From positions 310,001-374,000 of the forward strand of contig NZ_JAIWJF010000002.1 of NCBI RefSeq assembly GCF_021654115.1: DNA of 64,000 nucleotides. The letters are read 5' to 3'. This DNA comes from Furfurilactobacillus milii. Lineage in GTDB: Bacteria; Bacillota; Bacilli; Lactobacillales; Lactobacillaceae. Below the pieces are notes generated by a model. The model had not been told where the DNA came from. It worked only from the letters and a program-made list of their open reading frames with translations, and made no database searches. A program made the translations under genes and the position numbers. Positions within the stretch are counted from its first letter, which is position 1. Every line of letters starts with the position of its first letter. Of this stretch, positions 41,263-50,104 are shown piece after piece.

Positions 41263-41291
41263 TGACGGACAAAGTGGTAATATGCTATAAT
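41263..41291 (+). promoter_or_regulatory. promoter of mbl operon
   Basis: TGACGG (-35), 17-base spacer, extended -10 TGC-TATAAT, 38 bases before the mbl start. Confidence 0.75.
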
Positions 41292-41328
41292 TGTGCATTG
41301 AAATTGTACGAATTGAAAGGAGTTCAAC

Positions 41329-42324
41329 ATGGCCAAAGATATTGGAATCGATTTAGGCACGGCCAATGTGTTGATTTATGTTGTTGGCAAGGGCATCGTT
41401 CTTGATGAACCGTCCGTCGTTGCCGTAGATACCAAAACTGAGCGTGTTTTAGCTGTGGGTTCAGAAGCTTACCGAATGGTTGGCCGCACGCCCAGCAATA
41501 TTCGGGCCATTCGCCCATTAAAGGACGGGGTTATTTCCGATTTTGATGTTACGGAGGAAATGCTGTCATACTTCATTAATAAGCTGAACGTGAAGGGCTT
41601 TATGTCCCGTCCTAACATTATGATTTGTGCCCCAACCAACATTACTGAAATTGAACGAAAGGCTATCATTCAAGCCGCTGAAAAATCTGGCGGTGCCAAA
41701 GTTTATTTGGAATATGAGCCTAAGGTTGCTGCTATTGGTGCTGGCTTAGATGTTTACCAAGCGACTGGTAACATGGTGATTGATATTGGTGGTGGAACCT
41801 CTGATATCGCGGTCTTATCTCTTGGCGATATTGTTGCCAGCACATCATTACGCATGGCTGGTGACCGAATGAATGCTGATATTGCGGCTTATGTCAAACG
41901 TGAACATGGGTTGACGATTGGTGAACATTCAGCCGAAAACATTAAGATTAAAATTGGGACTGCTATTCATCTAGAACATCCAGAGAGTATGGAAGTTCGT
42001 GGTCGTGATGCCGTTGATGGGATGCCTCATGCCGTGGAAATCAATGCTAATGAAGTTGAGGCTGCATTGCATGACACGTTGCAACAGATCATTGACGCCG
42101 CACATGGCGTTCTGGAACGAATTCAACCAGAATTGGCTGCGGATATCATTGATCGTGGCATTATTTTGACAGGTGGTGGTTCCTTGCTAGAAGGTATCGA
42201 TCAGCTCATTTCTCGCGAGCTTCAAGTACCTGTCATGATTTCCGAACAACCACTTGATAATGTGGCCAAGGGTGCCGGTGAACTGTTAGAGCGAATGAAC
42301 GGTAAAAAAGGTCCACAGTTGTAA
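41329..42324 (+). CDS. mbl: MreB-like rod-shape actin homologue (Mbl type)
   Basis: Cytoskeletal filament protein guiding cell-wall elongation. 331 residues. Actin-fold motifs: phosphate 1 [15 protein letters not shown] at 4-18, phosphate 2 [18 protein letters not shown] near 147-164, adenosine motif [11 protein letters not shown] near 281-291. The ANVLI variant and the location before yidD and rodA speak for Mbl rather than MreB. AAAGGAG precedes the ATG. Confidence 0.93.
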   Translation: MAKDIGIDLGTANVLIYVVGKGIVLDEPSVVAVDTKTERVLAVGSEAYRMVGRTPSNIRAIRPLKDGVISDFDVTEEMLSYFINKLNVKGFMSRPNIMICAPTNITEIERKAIIQAAEKSGGAKVYLEYEPKVAAIGAGLDVYQATGNMVIDIGGGTSDIAVLSLGDIVASTSLRMAGDRMNADIAAYVKREHGLTIGEHSAENIKIKIGTAIHLEHPESMEVRGRDAVDGMPHAVEINANEVEAALHDTLQQIIDAAHGVLERIQPELAADIIDRGIILTGGGSLLEGIDQLISRELQVPVMISEQPLDNVAKGAGELLERMNGKKGPQL

Positions 42325-42335
42325 CGGAGGCAGTT

Positions 42336-42638
42336 ATGAAATGGTTACTCACGAAGTTGGTTCGTGATTACCAACGGTTTATTTCACCGTTATTTCCGCC
42401 AAGTTGTCGCTATTATCCAACATGTTCAAACTACATGTTGACGGCTTTAAAAAAGCATGGTGCTTTTCTAGGCCTAGTGATGGGAATTGCGCGGATCCTG
42501 CGCTGTAATCCTTTTATTCGCGGCGGGTATGATCCGGTTCCAGATTTCTTTACAATTCGCCGTAATCCAGATCCTAAAGATATGGATCCAATTGTTGCGG
42601 CATACTTTCATGGGGAGCATCATGGCAAAAAAAGATAA
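42336..42638 (+). CDS. yidD: membrane protein insertion efficiency factor YidD
   Basis: 100-residue protein assisting YidC-type insertion. Family motif [33 protein letters not shown] with the conserved Cys residues, then [15 protein letters not shown]-terminal amphipathic helix. Lies 11 bases after mbl and overlaps the next gene by 17 bases. Confidence 0.93.
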   Translation: MKWLLTKLVRDYQRFISPLFPPSCRYYPTCSNYMLTALKKHGAFLGLVMGIARILRCNPFIRGGYDPVPDFFTIRRNPDPKDMDPIVAAYFHGEHHGKKR

Positions 42639-42840
42639 AACAGTGCTGGTATCGATTGATGAAATTGATGTTGACGGAGAAACACTTGAACAAGTTTCTG
42701 TTAACAAGCAGGTCATTGGTGATATTCGGCCAAATGATAAAAAGTTTCTGGCAACGACCGCTAATGGTCAAAAGATTGTTGCAAATAGTCAGGAAGCTGC
42801 ACTACAAGCAATCTTGGCTGAGTTTAATTTACATGGTTAA
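42622..42840 (+). CDS. DUF2969 family protein
   Basis: 72-residue soluble protein of the DUF2969 family, usually found between yidD and rodA in lactobacilli. Start at the ATG after TGGGGAG, inside the end of yidD; the longer frame is antisense-free noise. It is acidic with a strand-rich start ([20 protein letters not shown]) and a helical end. Role unknown. Confidence 0.8.
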   Translation: MAKKDKTVLVSIDEIDVDGETLEQVSVNKQVIGDIRPNDKKFLATTANGQKIVANSQEAALQAILAEFNLHG

Positions 42841-42852
42841 AGGAGGCTGCAC

Positions 42853-44073
42853 GTGCAACAGGGACGAACTTCAATTAGCCGCAAAAACAAAGATAAAGAT
42901 TTAGATTCACGCATTGATTGGGGCATTATTTTTTGTGTACTTATGCTGGCATTGATCGGTATTGCATCGATTTATGTCGCTGCCAGTCATGATACAAAGT
43001 CAGTTAGCGTCGTTAAACAGGTTATTACACAGGTCTTATGGTATGCCATTGGGACTGTCGCCGTCGTGATTTTAATGCAGTTTGATTCCGAACAGTTGTG
43101 GAAGCTGGCGCCGTTGGCTTATGGCGTAGGAATCTTCCTGTTGGTCGCGGTGCTCGTATTTTACAGTCGTGCTTATTACGTTCAGACCGGTGCTCGTAGT
43201 TGGTTTGCTATTGGACCGCTGACGTTTCAGCCATCTGAAGTGATGAAACCGGCGTATATCTTGATGATGGCGCGGGTAATTACAATGCATAACAATGATC
43301 ATCCGACTCACACAGTTAAGACGGATTGGTTGTTAATCGGTAAAATGTTCCTGTGGACGTTACCCATTTTTGTTTTGATGAAGTTACAGAATGACTTTGG
43401 GACAAACCTGGTGTTTGCTGCTATTTTCGCTGGTATGGTTTTGGTTTCAGGGGTTACTTGGCGTATTATTGTGCCGACCTTTGCGCTCGTTGTCATTGTC
43501 GGTGGTGTTGCACTGACATTGGTGCTTAGTGACTGGGGCCGGACGCTGTTAGGCCATTTGGGTTTCCAGGCCTATCAGTTTGCTCGTGTGGACACGTGGC
43601 GGCATCCGGCTGCAGATACCTCTAATCAAGGTTATCAACTCTGGCAGAGCATGAAAGCAATTGGATCAGGTGGCCTGTTCGGTACCGGATTTAACGTATC
43701 TCACGTTTACGTGCCAGTTCGTGAATCAGATATGATTTTCTCAGTTATTGGTGAAAACTTTGGTTTTGTTGGTGGTCTGTTACTGATCATGCTGTATTTC
43801 TACTTGATTTGGCAAATGGTCAGGGTAACGTTTGATACAAAGAATGAATTTTATGCGTACATTGCAACCGGTGTTGTCATGATGATTTTATTCCATGTTT
43901 TTGAAAATATTGGGATGAACATCGGATTGCTACCATTAACCGGGATTCCACTGCCGTTTGTAAGTCAGGGGGGATCCGCTCTGATTGGGAATCTGATTGG
44001 AGTCGGGTTAATTATGTCGATGCGCTATCATTACACGAGTTATATGTTTAGTAATGAAGCCAGCTTCAAATAA
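42853..44073 (+). CDS. rodA: rod-shape-determining peptidoglycan glycosyltransferase RodA
   Basis: SEDS-family polymerase joining lipid II for side-wall growth, 406 residues, about ten helices. GTG start six bases after AAAGGAGG. Conserved QPSEVMKPAYIL near 124-135, QNDFGTNLVF, SGGLFGTGFNVSHVYVPVRESDMIFSVIGENFGFVGG, with the catalytic Asp of the WDxxxx/ESDxIF region, and PLTGIPLPFVSQGGSALI near the end. Coupled to mbl, yidD and DUF2969, so this is an elongation operon. Confidence 0.94.
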   Translation: MQQGRTSISRKNKDKDLDSRIDWGIIFCVLMLALIGIASIYVAASHDTKSVSVVKQVITQVLWYAIGTVAVVILMQFDSEQLWKLAPLAYGVGIFLLVAVLVFYSRAYYVQTGARSWFAIGPLTFQPSEVMKPAYILMMARVITMHNNDHPTHTVKTDWLLIGKMFLWTLPIFVLMKLQNDFGTNLVFAAIFAGMVLVSGVTWRIIVPTFALVVIVGGVALTLVLSDWGRTLLGHLGFQAYQFARVDTWRHPAADTSNQGYQLWQSMKAIGSGGLFGTGFNVSHVYVPVRESDMIFSVIGENFGFVGGLLLIMLYFYLIWQMVRVTFDTKNEFYAYIATGVVMMILFHVFENIGMNIGLLPLTGIPLPFVSQGGSALIGNLIGVGLIMSMRYHYTSYMFSNEASFK

Positions 44074-44096
44074 GTTGATAAAGTGAGGAATAGATT

Positions 44097-44399
44097 GTGG
44101 AAAACGAAAACAAGTATTTCTGGACTAAAAAAGATGGTGACAATGTTCGCTTAGGCTTAAGCAAGGACGCGCAAGACGAATTGGGCAACGTCACTTACAT
44201 CGATTTGCCTAAGGCAGGTAGCAAGTTAGTTGCCGGCGATACCTTTGCTAGCATTGAGGCCGAAAAGGCTGTTTCCGACATGCCAAGTCCAGTAAGTGGG
44301 ACTGTTGTGGAAGTTAACCCTGCATTAAAGGAAAGTCCGGATGCCTTAAACGGCGATTGGGACGAAGCTTGGTTACTAACACTGAGTGAATCAAAGTAA
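44097..44399 (+). CDS. GcvH-like lipoyl-domain protein
   Basis: 100-residue single lipoyl domain of the glycine cleavage H family. GTG start six bases after GAGGAA. The lipoylation site is Lys57 in SIEAEKAVSDMPSPVSG, the standard H-protein context. It is shorter than true GcvH (about 125-130). No gcvT or gcvP gene is present in the window and the neighbours are wall genes, so it may serve as a lipoyl carrier or relay rather than in glycine cleavage; that is inference. It follows rodA after 23 bases and closes the operon at a terminator. Confidence 0.88.
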   Translation: MENENKYFWTKKDGDNVRLGLSKDAQDELGNVTYIDLPKAGSKLVAGDTFASIEAEKAVSDMPSPVSGTVVEVNPALKESPDALNGDWDEAWLLTLSESK

Positions 44400-44415
44400 A
44401 TTATCGGATTAAATA

Positions 44416-44454
44416 AAACGTGCTCATGGATGATTAAACTCCATGAGCACGTTT
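44416..44454. terminator. bidirectional terminator, 15-bp stem
   Basis: AAACGTGCTCATGGA pairs with TCCATGAGCACGTTT around a nine-base loop. Between convergent genes. Confidence 0.9.
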
Positions 44455-44481
44455 CTGTTTAGAACTAGAATGATATGAGGA

Positions 44482-45210
44482 TTAAGCTAGTGTATCGCGA
44501 ACGTCATTTACGAAGGCGGTAAACAGTGCGGCGGCTTGTTGGTTGGTGGCTGCCATCATTTCAGGATGAAATTGAACAGCTAAGATATGCCGGTCAGAAT
44601 CTTCGACGGCCTCCACAACGCCATCAGCGGCTGTGGCAGTGACAGTCAAACCTGGGGCTACTTTCCTCACGGATTGGTGATGAAAAGAGTTAACCCAAGC
44701 TTGTTTGCCATAGATTTGCTGAAGCAAACTGCCGTTTGTGGTTGTAATACGATGAACCGGTGATGCCCAGTCTGTTGGAAATTGATTATGACCAATAGCG
44801 TTAGGTACCTGCGTTGGAATGTCTTGATAATCGGTTCCACCCAGAACCGCATTGATGAGCTGGATACCACGGCAAATGCCCAAAATTGGTTTGTGAGCAG
44901 CAATTGCGGCGTGAATGAGTCCTTGTTCAAATTGATCACGATCCCAATCATTTAATTCATTCTGTGGAATCGGGTCCTGACCATAGAGACGGGGACTGAC
45001 ATCTTGACCGCCAGTAAGCAGAATCGCGTCCACACGTTCAACATAGGCCGCCGCCATATCTGGGTCTGAAATTGGCAACAGTAGGGGCAGGGCGCCAGCA
45101 TTAACAAGGGAGGAAACGTAATTCTTTTGTGTATAGTCAACATAGTTGGTACTCATGTGCTGGCTGGGGCGAACCAAGTGGTTGGTTCCAATTCCAATAA
45201 TTGGCTTCAT
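44482..45210 (-). CDS. class I glutamine amidotransferase-like hydrolase (peptidase C26, PuuD-like)
   Basis: Predicted gamma-glutamyl hydrolase, similar to PuuD (gamma-glutamyl-GABA hydrolase). 242 residues. Nucleophile Cys113 in PILGICRGIQLINAVLGGTDYQD and the His-Glu pair in AVQFHPEMM near 217. ILLTGGQDVSPRLYG is typical for the group. Single gene, divergent from the DUF2785 gene. Substrate could be gamma-Glu-GABA or another gamma-glutamyl compound. Confidence 0.88.
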   Translation of the reverse strand: MKPIIGIGTNHLVRPSQHMSTNYVDYTQKNYVSSLVNAGALPLLLPISDPDMAAAYVERVDAILLTGGQDVSPRLYGQDPIPQNELNDWDRDQFEQGLIHAAIAAHKPILGICRGIQLINAVLGGTDYQDIPTQVPNAIGHNQFPTDWASPVHRITTTNGSLLQQIYGKQAWVNSFHHQSVRKVAPGLTVTATAADGVVEAVEDSDRHILAVQFHPEMMAATNQQAAALFTAFVNDVRDTLA

Positions 45211-45381
45211 AAATAATCAACTCTCTTTCTAAAAACTGTCTGCGATTAGTGTACCGCAAATTAGTGGTTTGTGTGGTTGATTTATGCTGGTACGCTCAAA
45301 TGTTAATTGTTCAGACGACATGAGTTGCTTATCGACTTAAACGTCAGTAAGATTGTAACCAGAAAAAGAAATGGGTGAATA

Positions 45382-46368
45382 ATGATGGCAGATGAATTGA
45401 AACAGGTTGATGATGTTCGAATACAATTAAGGAATCTTCGTCAACAGGTACAGGCTGGTGCCGTTTTTCAGTCGTTAAACACAAAAATTGGTGCCGTACT
45501 GGATAACTTACCAAGTAATGATGAGACGCCAGTTAGTTTGCCTGATGACGGTGATGGTATTAAGGACCTGCTAAAATTGTTAAATCAGCAGATTCGGGCG
45601 ACAACGTTGGATAAAATTACCGATGATCAGTTGATGCAATTATTAAATCATTTGGGGTCGCCAGATGTTGATGTACGTGATCGGGGAATTTATTTCTTCT
45701 TTAATGATGCATTGCAACAGCATGTGTTGTCGGATTCTCAGCTACGGTTGGCAGTCAATACACTTTTGCAGGATCGTGTTTTGTTCAATCATATAACTGA
45801 GCCAGAAAATACAGCTATTTTCGGTCGGTCATTTGCGGTGATGATTCTATCGTTACTGGCGTATGCGGATCGGGTTGACGCCCATTTTCTAGACGCTGAG
45901 ACCACGATGAGGTTAGTTGATCAGCTAGCTACCTACATTGCCCTAGAGAATGATACACGTGGTTTTGTTGGGACTTCTGGCTGGGCACATGCCTATACAC
46001 ACATCGGTAACTTACTGGATGAACTGGCGGAAAGCCAAGTCCTTACACGGGCCGATAAAGTCTTTCTAATGATTGAAATTTTAGAAAAGTATCGTCGACT
46101 CGGAACGCCACTAATTTTTGGGGAAAGTCGGCGGTTAGCAGCTTATTTAGCGACGGTAGTTAATTTAAACGACTTATATGAGCAGGCCTTTTTGCAGGAA
46201 TGGCGTCAATGGCGTGTACGCTTAAGTAATACACCTCAACCAGAAGATGAAGCGGGGTGGACACGACTGTTTAACCGATCACGGCTATTATCCGCCATGA
46301 TTTTGCGCGAAGATTACCCAGAAGAAGTCAGCAACGCAATTAACGCGGAAGTGGACTTCCTTTCATAG
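45382..46368 (+). CDS. DUF2785 family protein
   Basis: 328-residue soluble, mostly helical protein. GTSGWAHAYTHIGNLLDELAES near 198-220 is the recognisable DUF2785 core. The start may be this ATG or the next codon, also ATG; GGGTGA precedes both. Function of the family is unknown. Leu, Gln and Asp content is high and no signal or membrane segment is seen. Stands alone before ddl. Confidence 0.8.
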   Translation: MMADELKQVDDVRIQLRNLRQQVQAGAVFQSLNTKIGAVLDNLPSNDETPVSLPDDGDGIKDLLKLLNQQIRATTLDKITDDQLMQLLNHLGSPDVDVRDRGIYFFFNDALQQHVLSDSQLRLAVNTLLQDRVLFNHITEPENTAIFGRSFAVMILSLLAYADRVDAHFLDAETTMRLVDQLATYIALENDTRGFVGTSGWAHAYTHIGNLLDELAESQVLTRADKVFLMIEILEKYRRLGTPLIFGESRRLAAYLATVVNLNDLYEQAFLQEWRQWRVRLSNTPQPEDEAGWTRLFNRSRLLSAMILREDYPEEVSNAINAEVDFLS

Positions 46369-46425
46369 CGGTCGGGTAGCCTAGACTGTAACAAGTAAAA
46401 ATCTTTTCTAAACGGGTAAAGTGAG

Positions 46426-46454
46426 TTGGTGTCACTGATCGATTCTGGTATACT
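46426..46454 (+). promoter_or_regulatory. promoter of ddl
   Basis: TTGGTG (-35), 17-base spacer, TATACT (-10), about 50 bases before the start. Confidence 0.65.
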
Positions 46455-46505
46455 TAAGGTTCACTTATTGACCGGAAAAAAAGAAAAGATAGGATGATCA
46501 ACGTT

Positions 46506-47639
46506 ATGAAAAATAAAAAGCTGCACATTGCGTTATTGTTTGGTGGTAACTCTTCAGAACATGATGTTTCTAAACGTTCTGCGCATAACATTTATGACGC
46601 AATGGACAAGGACAAGTATGACGTCAGCTTATTTATGTTTACCAAGGATGGCATTCTGCTAGGTAATAAGGCTTCGCACCGTATTTTTGATGGTGAAGAC
46701 GAGGACTTGGTTGTTAGCGAAGAGATGCCTAAAATTGATTTAAGTAACCCATTGGCACCAATCATGGCATTAAATGAGGTGTCTGATATTGATTTGTTTT
46801 ATCCTGTTATTCACGGAAATTTGGGTGAAGACGGGACTGTGCAAGGTCTGTTTAAATTATTGAAGAAACCTTACATTGGGAGTAATGTTCTAGCATCTGC
46901 ACTGGCCTTTGATAAAGACATGACCAAGCGGATTCTGACACAAGCACACGTCCGTAACACGGAGTATGTTGTCATTACGCCTGAGAACAAGGATCAGATG
47001 GACTACGAAACAGTAGCTGCCAAAATTGGTCGCGTCATGTTCTTGAAGCCAGCAGATCAAGGCTCTTCAGTGGGGATTCATCGTGTAACGAATGCTGATG
47101 AATATAATGCTGGATTGGCAGATGCGCTTCAGTATGACTTTAAAGTGCTGGCTGAAGAGGCAATCGATGGCCCTCAAGAAATTGAAATTTCGATTTTAGG
47201 CAATGAAAAACCACGGGCTTCAAAATTAGGTGCTGTCCGTGTCCCAGATTCAGATACGTTCTATGACTACAATAATAAGTTTGTCGATGCAAGTGGTGTC
47301 GTCTTTGAATTGCCCGTTGTGTTGCCGGAATCTTTAACACAGGAAATCACTCAGATGGCACTGGACGCTTATGTTGCTCTTGGACTTAAGGGGATGGCAC
47401 GGATCGATTTTCTTGTGTCTAAAGATGGCGTGCCTTATCTTAGTGAACCAAACACGCTGCCTGGTTTTACCAACATCAGTTTGTATCCACAAATGTGGGG
47501 TGTTTCGGGAATTGATTATCCAAGCTTGATTGATGAGATCATTGATTACGGACTAGCAGAGTACAAACGTAATCAGTCCATCAGTTACTCCTTCACCAAG
47601 CTAGGTACCGAACACGTTGGTGAGAAGAAGTTTAACTAG
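46506..47639 (+). CDS. ddl: D-alanine--D-alanine/D-lactate ligase, Phe type
   Basis: ATP-grasp ligase making the terminal dipeptide or depsipeptide of the wall precursor. 377 residues from the second ATG; an ATG four codons earlier is possible. IALLFGGNSSEHDVSKRSA at the N terminus, VIHGNLGEDGTVQGLF, KPADQGSSVGI and the C-terminal EPNTLPGFTNISLYPQM. The omega-loop reads TFYDYNNKF, so the specificity site (Tyr216 of E. coli DdlB) is Phe (codon 47280-47282). In Leuconostoc and lactobacilli this Phe goes with D-Ala-D-Lac formation and intrinsic vancomycin resistance; that is known for the family, and inferred here. Confidence 0.93.
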   Translation: MKNKKLHIALLFGGNSSEHDVSKRSAHNIYDAMDKDKYDVSLFMFTKDGILLGNKASHRIFDGEDEDLVVSEEMPKIDLSNPLAPIMALNEVSDIDLFYPVIHGNLGEDGTVQGLFKLLKKPYIGSNVLASALAFDKDMTKRILTQAHVRNTEYVVITPENKDQMDYETVAAKIGRVMFLKPADQGSSVGIHRVTNADEYNAGLADALQYDFKVLAEEAIDGPQEIEISILGNEKPRASKLGAVRVPDSDTFYDYNNKFVDASGVVFELPVVLPESLTQEITQMALDAYVALGLKGMARIDFLVSKDGVPYLSEPNTLPGFTNISLYPQMWGVSGIDYPSLIDEIIDYGLAEYKRNQSISYSFTKLGTEHVGEKKFN

Positions 47640-47684
47640 AAATTGTCGTTGTATTTTGTAAGACTGTCTTTTAAAAATAAGTTT

Positions 47685-47721
47685 AAAAACGGAATCCAAT
47701 AAAATCGGATTCCGTTTTTAT
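47685..47721 (+). terminator. intrinsic terminator after ddl
   Basis: Stem AAAAACGGAATCC / GGATTCCGTTTTT, 13 perfect pairs, nine-base loop, then ATTT. Confidence 0.9.
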
Positions 47722-47796
47722 TTACAAAAAACAAACCGGTTCGCTTTTGCGTATGTTTAGTGTGTTGACTAAAAGGACACTATTGGAGGTTTATAC

Positions 47797-48381
47797 ATGC
47801 AACAGCGATGTGGATGGGCAGATCGGAATGAACTGGTTATGAATTATCATGATAGCGAATGGGGCGTACCCGTGTATGAAGACCAATTATTATTTGAACT
47901 GTTAAGCTTAGAAGTATTTCAAGCTGGTTTGACGTGGTCGCTAATTTTGTCACGACGATCAGCTTTAAAGAAAGGATTAGCAAATTTTGATATTGATCAA
48001 CTGGCCGGTTTTTCCATAGCAGATACGCAACTGCTGTTGACCAATCCAGCTAAGATCCGCAATCGAAGAAAGATTGAAAATGTGATTCACAATGCGCACC
48101 AGTGGCAACAGCAGCAGTTAGGGGAGGCGTCGCCGGCGGAACAGCTATGGGATTTGCAACGTCAACAACCGCTTGGATTGGAAAAGTCGAGAAATGATAA
48201 CGCAAAATATACATTCATTAAACAAACAACCGCTCTTTTTTATGAATGGGGGATTAAGGGAGTTGGTCCCAAAACAATCACCAGTTTCCTACAGGCGGCG
48301 GGCTTTATCAACGATCATGAAGATAATTGCTATCGTCAAAAAGAAATATATTTATCGGTCCATACCACTGGACGAATTTAA
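47797..48381 (+). CDS. tag: DNA-3-methyladenine glycosylase I
   Basis: Removes 3-methyladenine from alkylated DNA in base excision repair. 194 residues. The zinc snap residues of E. coli Tag all have counterparts: Cys5 (QRCGW), His18 (NYHDSEWG), His174 and Cys178 (INDHEDNC). The base-recognition Glu39 lies in LSLEVFQAGLTW, and the helix-hairpin-helix-like part is IKGVGPKTITSFLQ. GGAGG precedes the ATG. A short, weak terminator follows at 48490. Confidence 0.94.
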   Translation: MQQRCGWADRNELVMNYHDSEWGVPVYEDQLLFELLSLEVFQAGLTWSLILSRRSALKKGLANFDIDQLAGFSIADTQLLLTNPAKIRNRRKIENVIHNAHQWQQQQLGEASPAEQLWDLQRQQPLGLEKSRNDNAKYTFIKQTTALFYEWGIKGVGPKTITSFLQAAGFINDHEDNCYRQKEIYLSVHTTGRI

Positions 48382-48489
48382 GAAAACATGCGATGATGAT
48401 AACGGCAAAAATTATCGCGGACATGGAGATGGAAACCGTTCTGACACGCGGCTTCATGAGCCTGACGATGATGGTAAAACGTATATTAT

Positions 48490-48511
48490 TTCACAAAGTG
48501 TGAATTTTTTT
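48490..48511 (+). terminator. weak terminator after tag
   Basis: Six-base-pair stem TTCACA / TGTGAA with a three-base loop followed by seven T. Confidence 0.6.
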
Positions 48512-48574
48512 ACCGCCGGGGTAAAAGTAATTTAATCTTGATGCGACAATCATTTTGGAAGAAGGCGTTTGTGT

Positions 48575-49096
48575 TTGGGCAACTTTAAATTGCGACTGGC
48601 AACGACGGCAGACATGGATCAAATAATGGTGATTATCCATGGTGCCCAGACGTTTATTGCAAAGCAAGGGTTTGACCAGTGGCAGGATGGTTATCCGGCA
48701 CAGGCTGATATGTTGGCAGATATTAAGGCGAGTCGTTTGTATGTGCTTGCCAATGACACTCAAATTGCTGCTGTTGCTGCTGCGATAGTTGGTGTTGATC
48801 CGAACTACCGGTTAATTGAAACGGGTAGCTGGCTGATGCCGTCTGCTAAGTATGCGGCGATTCATCGAGTTGCTGTCTCAAGTCAATTTCGTGGACAGCA
48901 TCTCGCTGAGACGCTGTTTACAAAGTTGATGGCAACGTTGAAGCGTGATCAAGGCGTTGTGTCCGTTCGTGTCGATACGCATAAGCAAAACCAAGTCATG
49001 CAGCACGTGGTCCAAAAGGTCGGTTTTGAGTACTGCGGTCATATTTATATTGACGGAAATGCACAACGTTTGGCCTATGAGTGTGTATTGAAATAA
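48575..49096 (+). CDS. GNAT family N-acetyltransferase
   Basis: 173-residue acetyltransferase, substrate unknown. No ATG: the TTG nine bases after GAAGAAGG is chosen; another TTG two codons earlier is possible. FKLRLATTADMDQIMVII is the typical GNAT start, and AAIHRVAVSSQFRGQHLAETLFTKLM near 92-117 is motif A with the acetyl-CoA loop QFRGQHLA, followed by motif B (VRVDTHKQNQVMQHVVQKVGFEYCG). Close to YkkB/PhnO-like members. It lies 47 bases before the XRE/TPR regulator, same strand. Confidence 0.87.
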   Translation: MGNFKLRLATTADMDQIMVIIHGAQTFIAKQGFDQWQDGYPAQADMLADIKASRLYVLANDTQIAAVAAAIVGVDPNYRLIETGSWLMPSAKYAAIHRVAVSSQFRGQHLAETLFTKLMATLKRDQGVVSVRVDTHKQNQVMQHVVQKVGFEYCGHIYIDGNAQRLAYECVLK

Positions 49097-49143
49097 GCGC
49101 ATTGCGTCTCGCCTGATTCAGCAGAATGAATGAGGCAGAAAAG

Positions 49144-50013
49144 ATGAGAATTTTAGGCGCTCGGGTTCGTGCATACCGCAAAGCACGAGGTTTATCGCAG
49201 AAGGATTTGGCTAAAAACATTTGTACCCAAGCAACCATCAGTTTGATTGAAAAACGGAATAAAATTCCGAGCATGCAGATCTTATTAAAACTGTGCAGCC
49301 GCTTGGGGATTCAACTAAATGATGTGATCGTTGAGACAGACGATCAGGCTGTCCAAATCTTTCGTGAGGTCGGCTATGCAGTGCGGACTGCTCAGTACCG
49401 CAACGCAGAAAGCCGTTTGGATCGCGTGAAGCTGCGAAGTTTGAAAGAGAATGATGAAATTAAGGCTTACTATTATTATCGTGGTCAATTGCAACTGATG
49501 AATCACGACAATCCAGATGAGGCTATTTTCAATTTTGGCATGTTGTTAAATGAGTTCAATAATCGCAGTAAGGATATCTATTCACTGATGTCACGTTTGG
49601 GATTAGGGCTTGCCTATGCGAAAAAGGGTGAGTTTGATAAGGCAGAACTATTTGTTAATCAAGCTGTTCGCGATTTAGATGAGTTCGATTCAGATAGTCC
49701 TGATCTTGTTCAAGATCAGGTATCTTCATATTTACAAGCGGCTAAGTTCTTTCAAGAAATTGGCAAAGATGGTCGTACTTTATCACTTGCCAAGAAGGCG
49801 ATTAAACTGAGTGAGCAAAATAATAGTTTGTTTTTACTTGAGGATATTTATCAAACAATGGCACTTAGTCAACTCAAGTTGGATGATGGTAAGAGCGCAC
49901 AACAAAATATGTATATTGCCTATGCATTAGCGTTAGTATCTAAGAATCAGCGGTTGGCTGAGAGTATCACAAATAATGTTGCAAAGTATCAAATTCCGCC
50001 GTTGGCTTTATAA
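49144..50013 (+). CDS. XRE-family regulator with TPR-like C-terminal domain (RNPP/Rgg-like)
   Basis: 289-residue regulator. N-terminal HTH: LGARVRAYRKARGLSQKDLAKNICTQATISLIEKRNKIPS at about 4-43. The remaining 230 residues are helical repeats (FNFGMLLNEFNNRSKDIYSLMSRLGLGLAYAKKGEFDKAELF, then YQTMALSQLKLDDGKSAQQNMYIAYALA) like the TPR domains of PlcR, PrgX and Rgg, which bind short peptides. Start at the ATG nine bases after GAGG; an ATG six codons earlier lacks a ribosome binding site. No obvious peptide pheromone gene sits next to it. Peptide sensing is inference. Confidence 0.85.
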   Translation: MRILGARVRAYRKARGLSQKDLAKNICTQATISLIEKRNKIPSMQILLKLCSRLGIQLNDVIVETDDQAVQIFREVGYAVRTAQYRNAESRLDRVKLRSLKENDEIKAYYYYRGQLQLMNHDNPDEAIFNFGMLLNEFNNRSKDIYSLMSRLGLGLAYAKKGEFDKAELFVNQAVRDLDEFDSDSPDLVQDQVSSYLQAAKFFQEIGKDGRTLSLAKKAIKLSEQNNSLFLLEDIYQTMALSQLKLDDGKSAQQNMYIAYALALVSKNQRLAESITNNVAKYQIPPLAL

Positions 50014-50037
50014 AATTAATAGCAGTAAATTAAAACG

Positions 50038-50086
50038 AAAAAAGATTCAATCCACAGTAAGCGAACGCGGATTGAATCTTTTTTTA
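50038..50086. terminator. bidirectional terminator, 15-bp stem
   Basis: AAAAAGATTCAATCC / GGATTGAATCTTTTT with a 15-base loop. Between the convergent regulator and usp genes. Confidence 0.9.
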
Positions 50087-50104
50087 TTTTGATTTAAATA
50101 AAAA

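Noticed and set aside
41078-41290. 70-codon open frame upstream of mbl
   Set aside because: It starts inside a hairpin and ends over the mbl promoter; composition is not protein-like. A GGGGA lies before an internal ATG, so it is not fully excluded.
48173-48535. 120-codon open frame overlapping tag and running past it
   Set aside because: Mostly out of frame with tag. The acidic Asp/Gly-rich tail after the tag stop has no start of its own and no known similarity.
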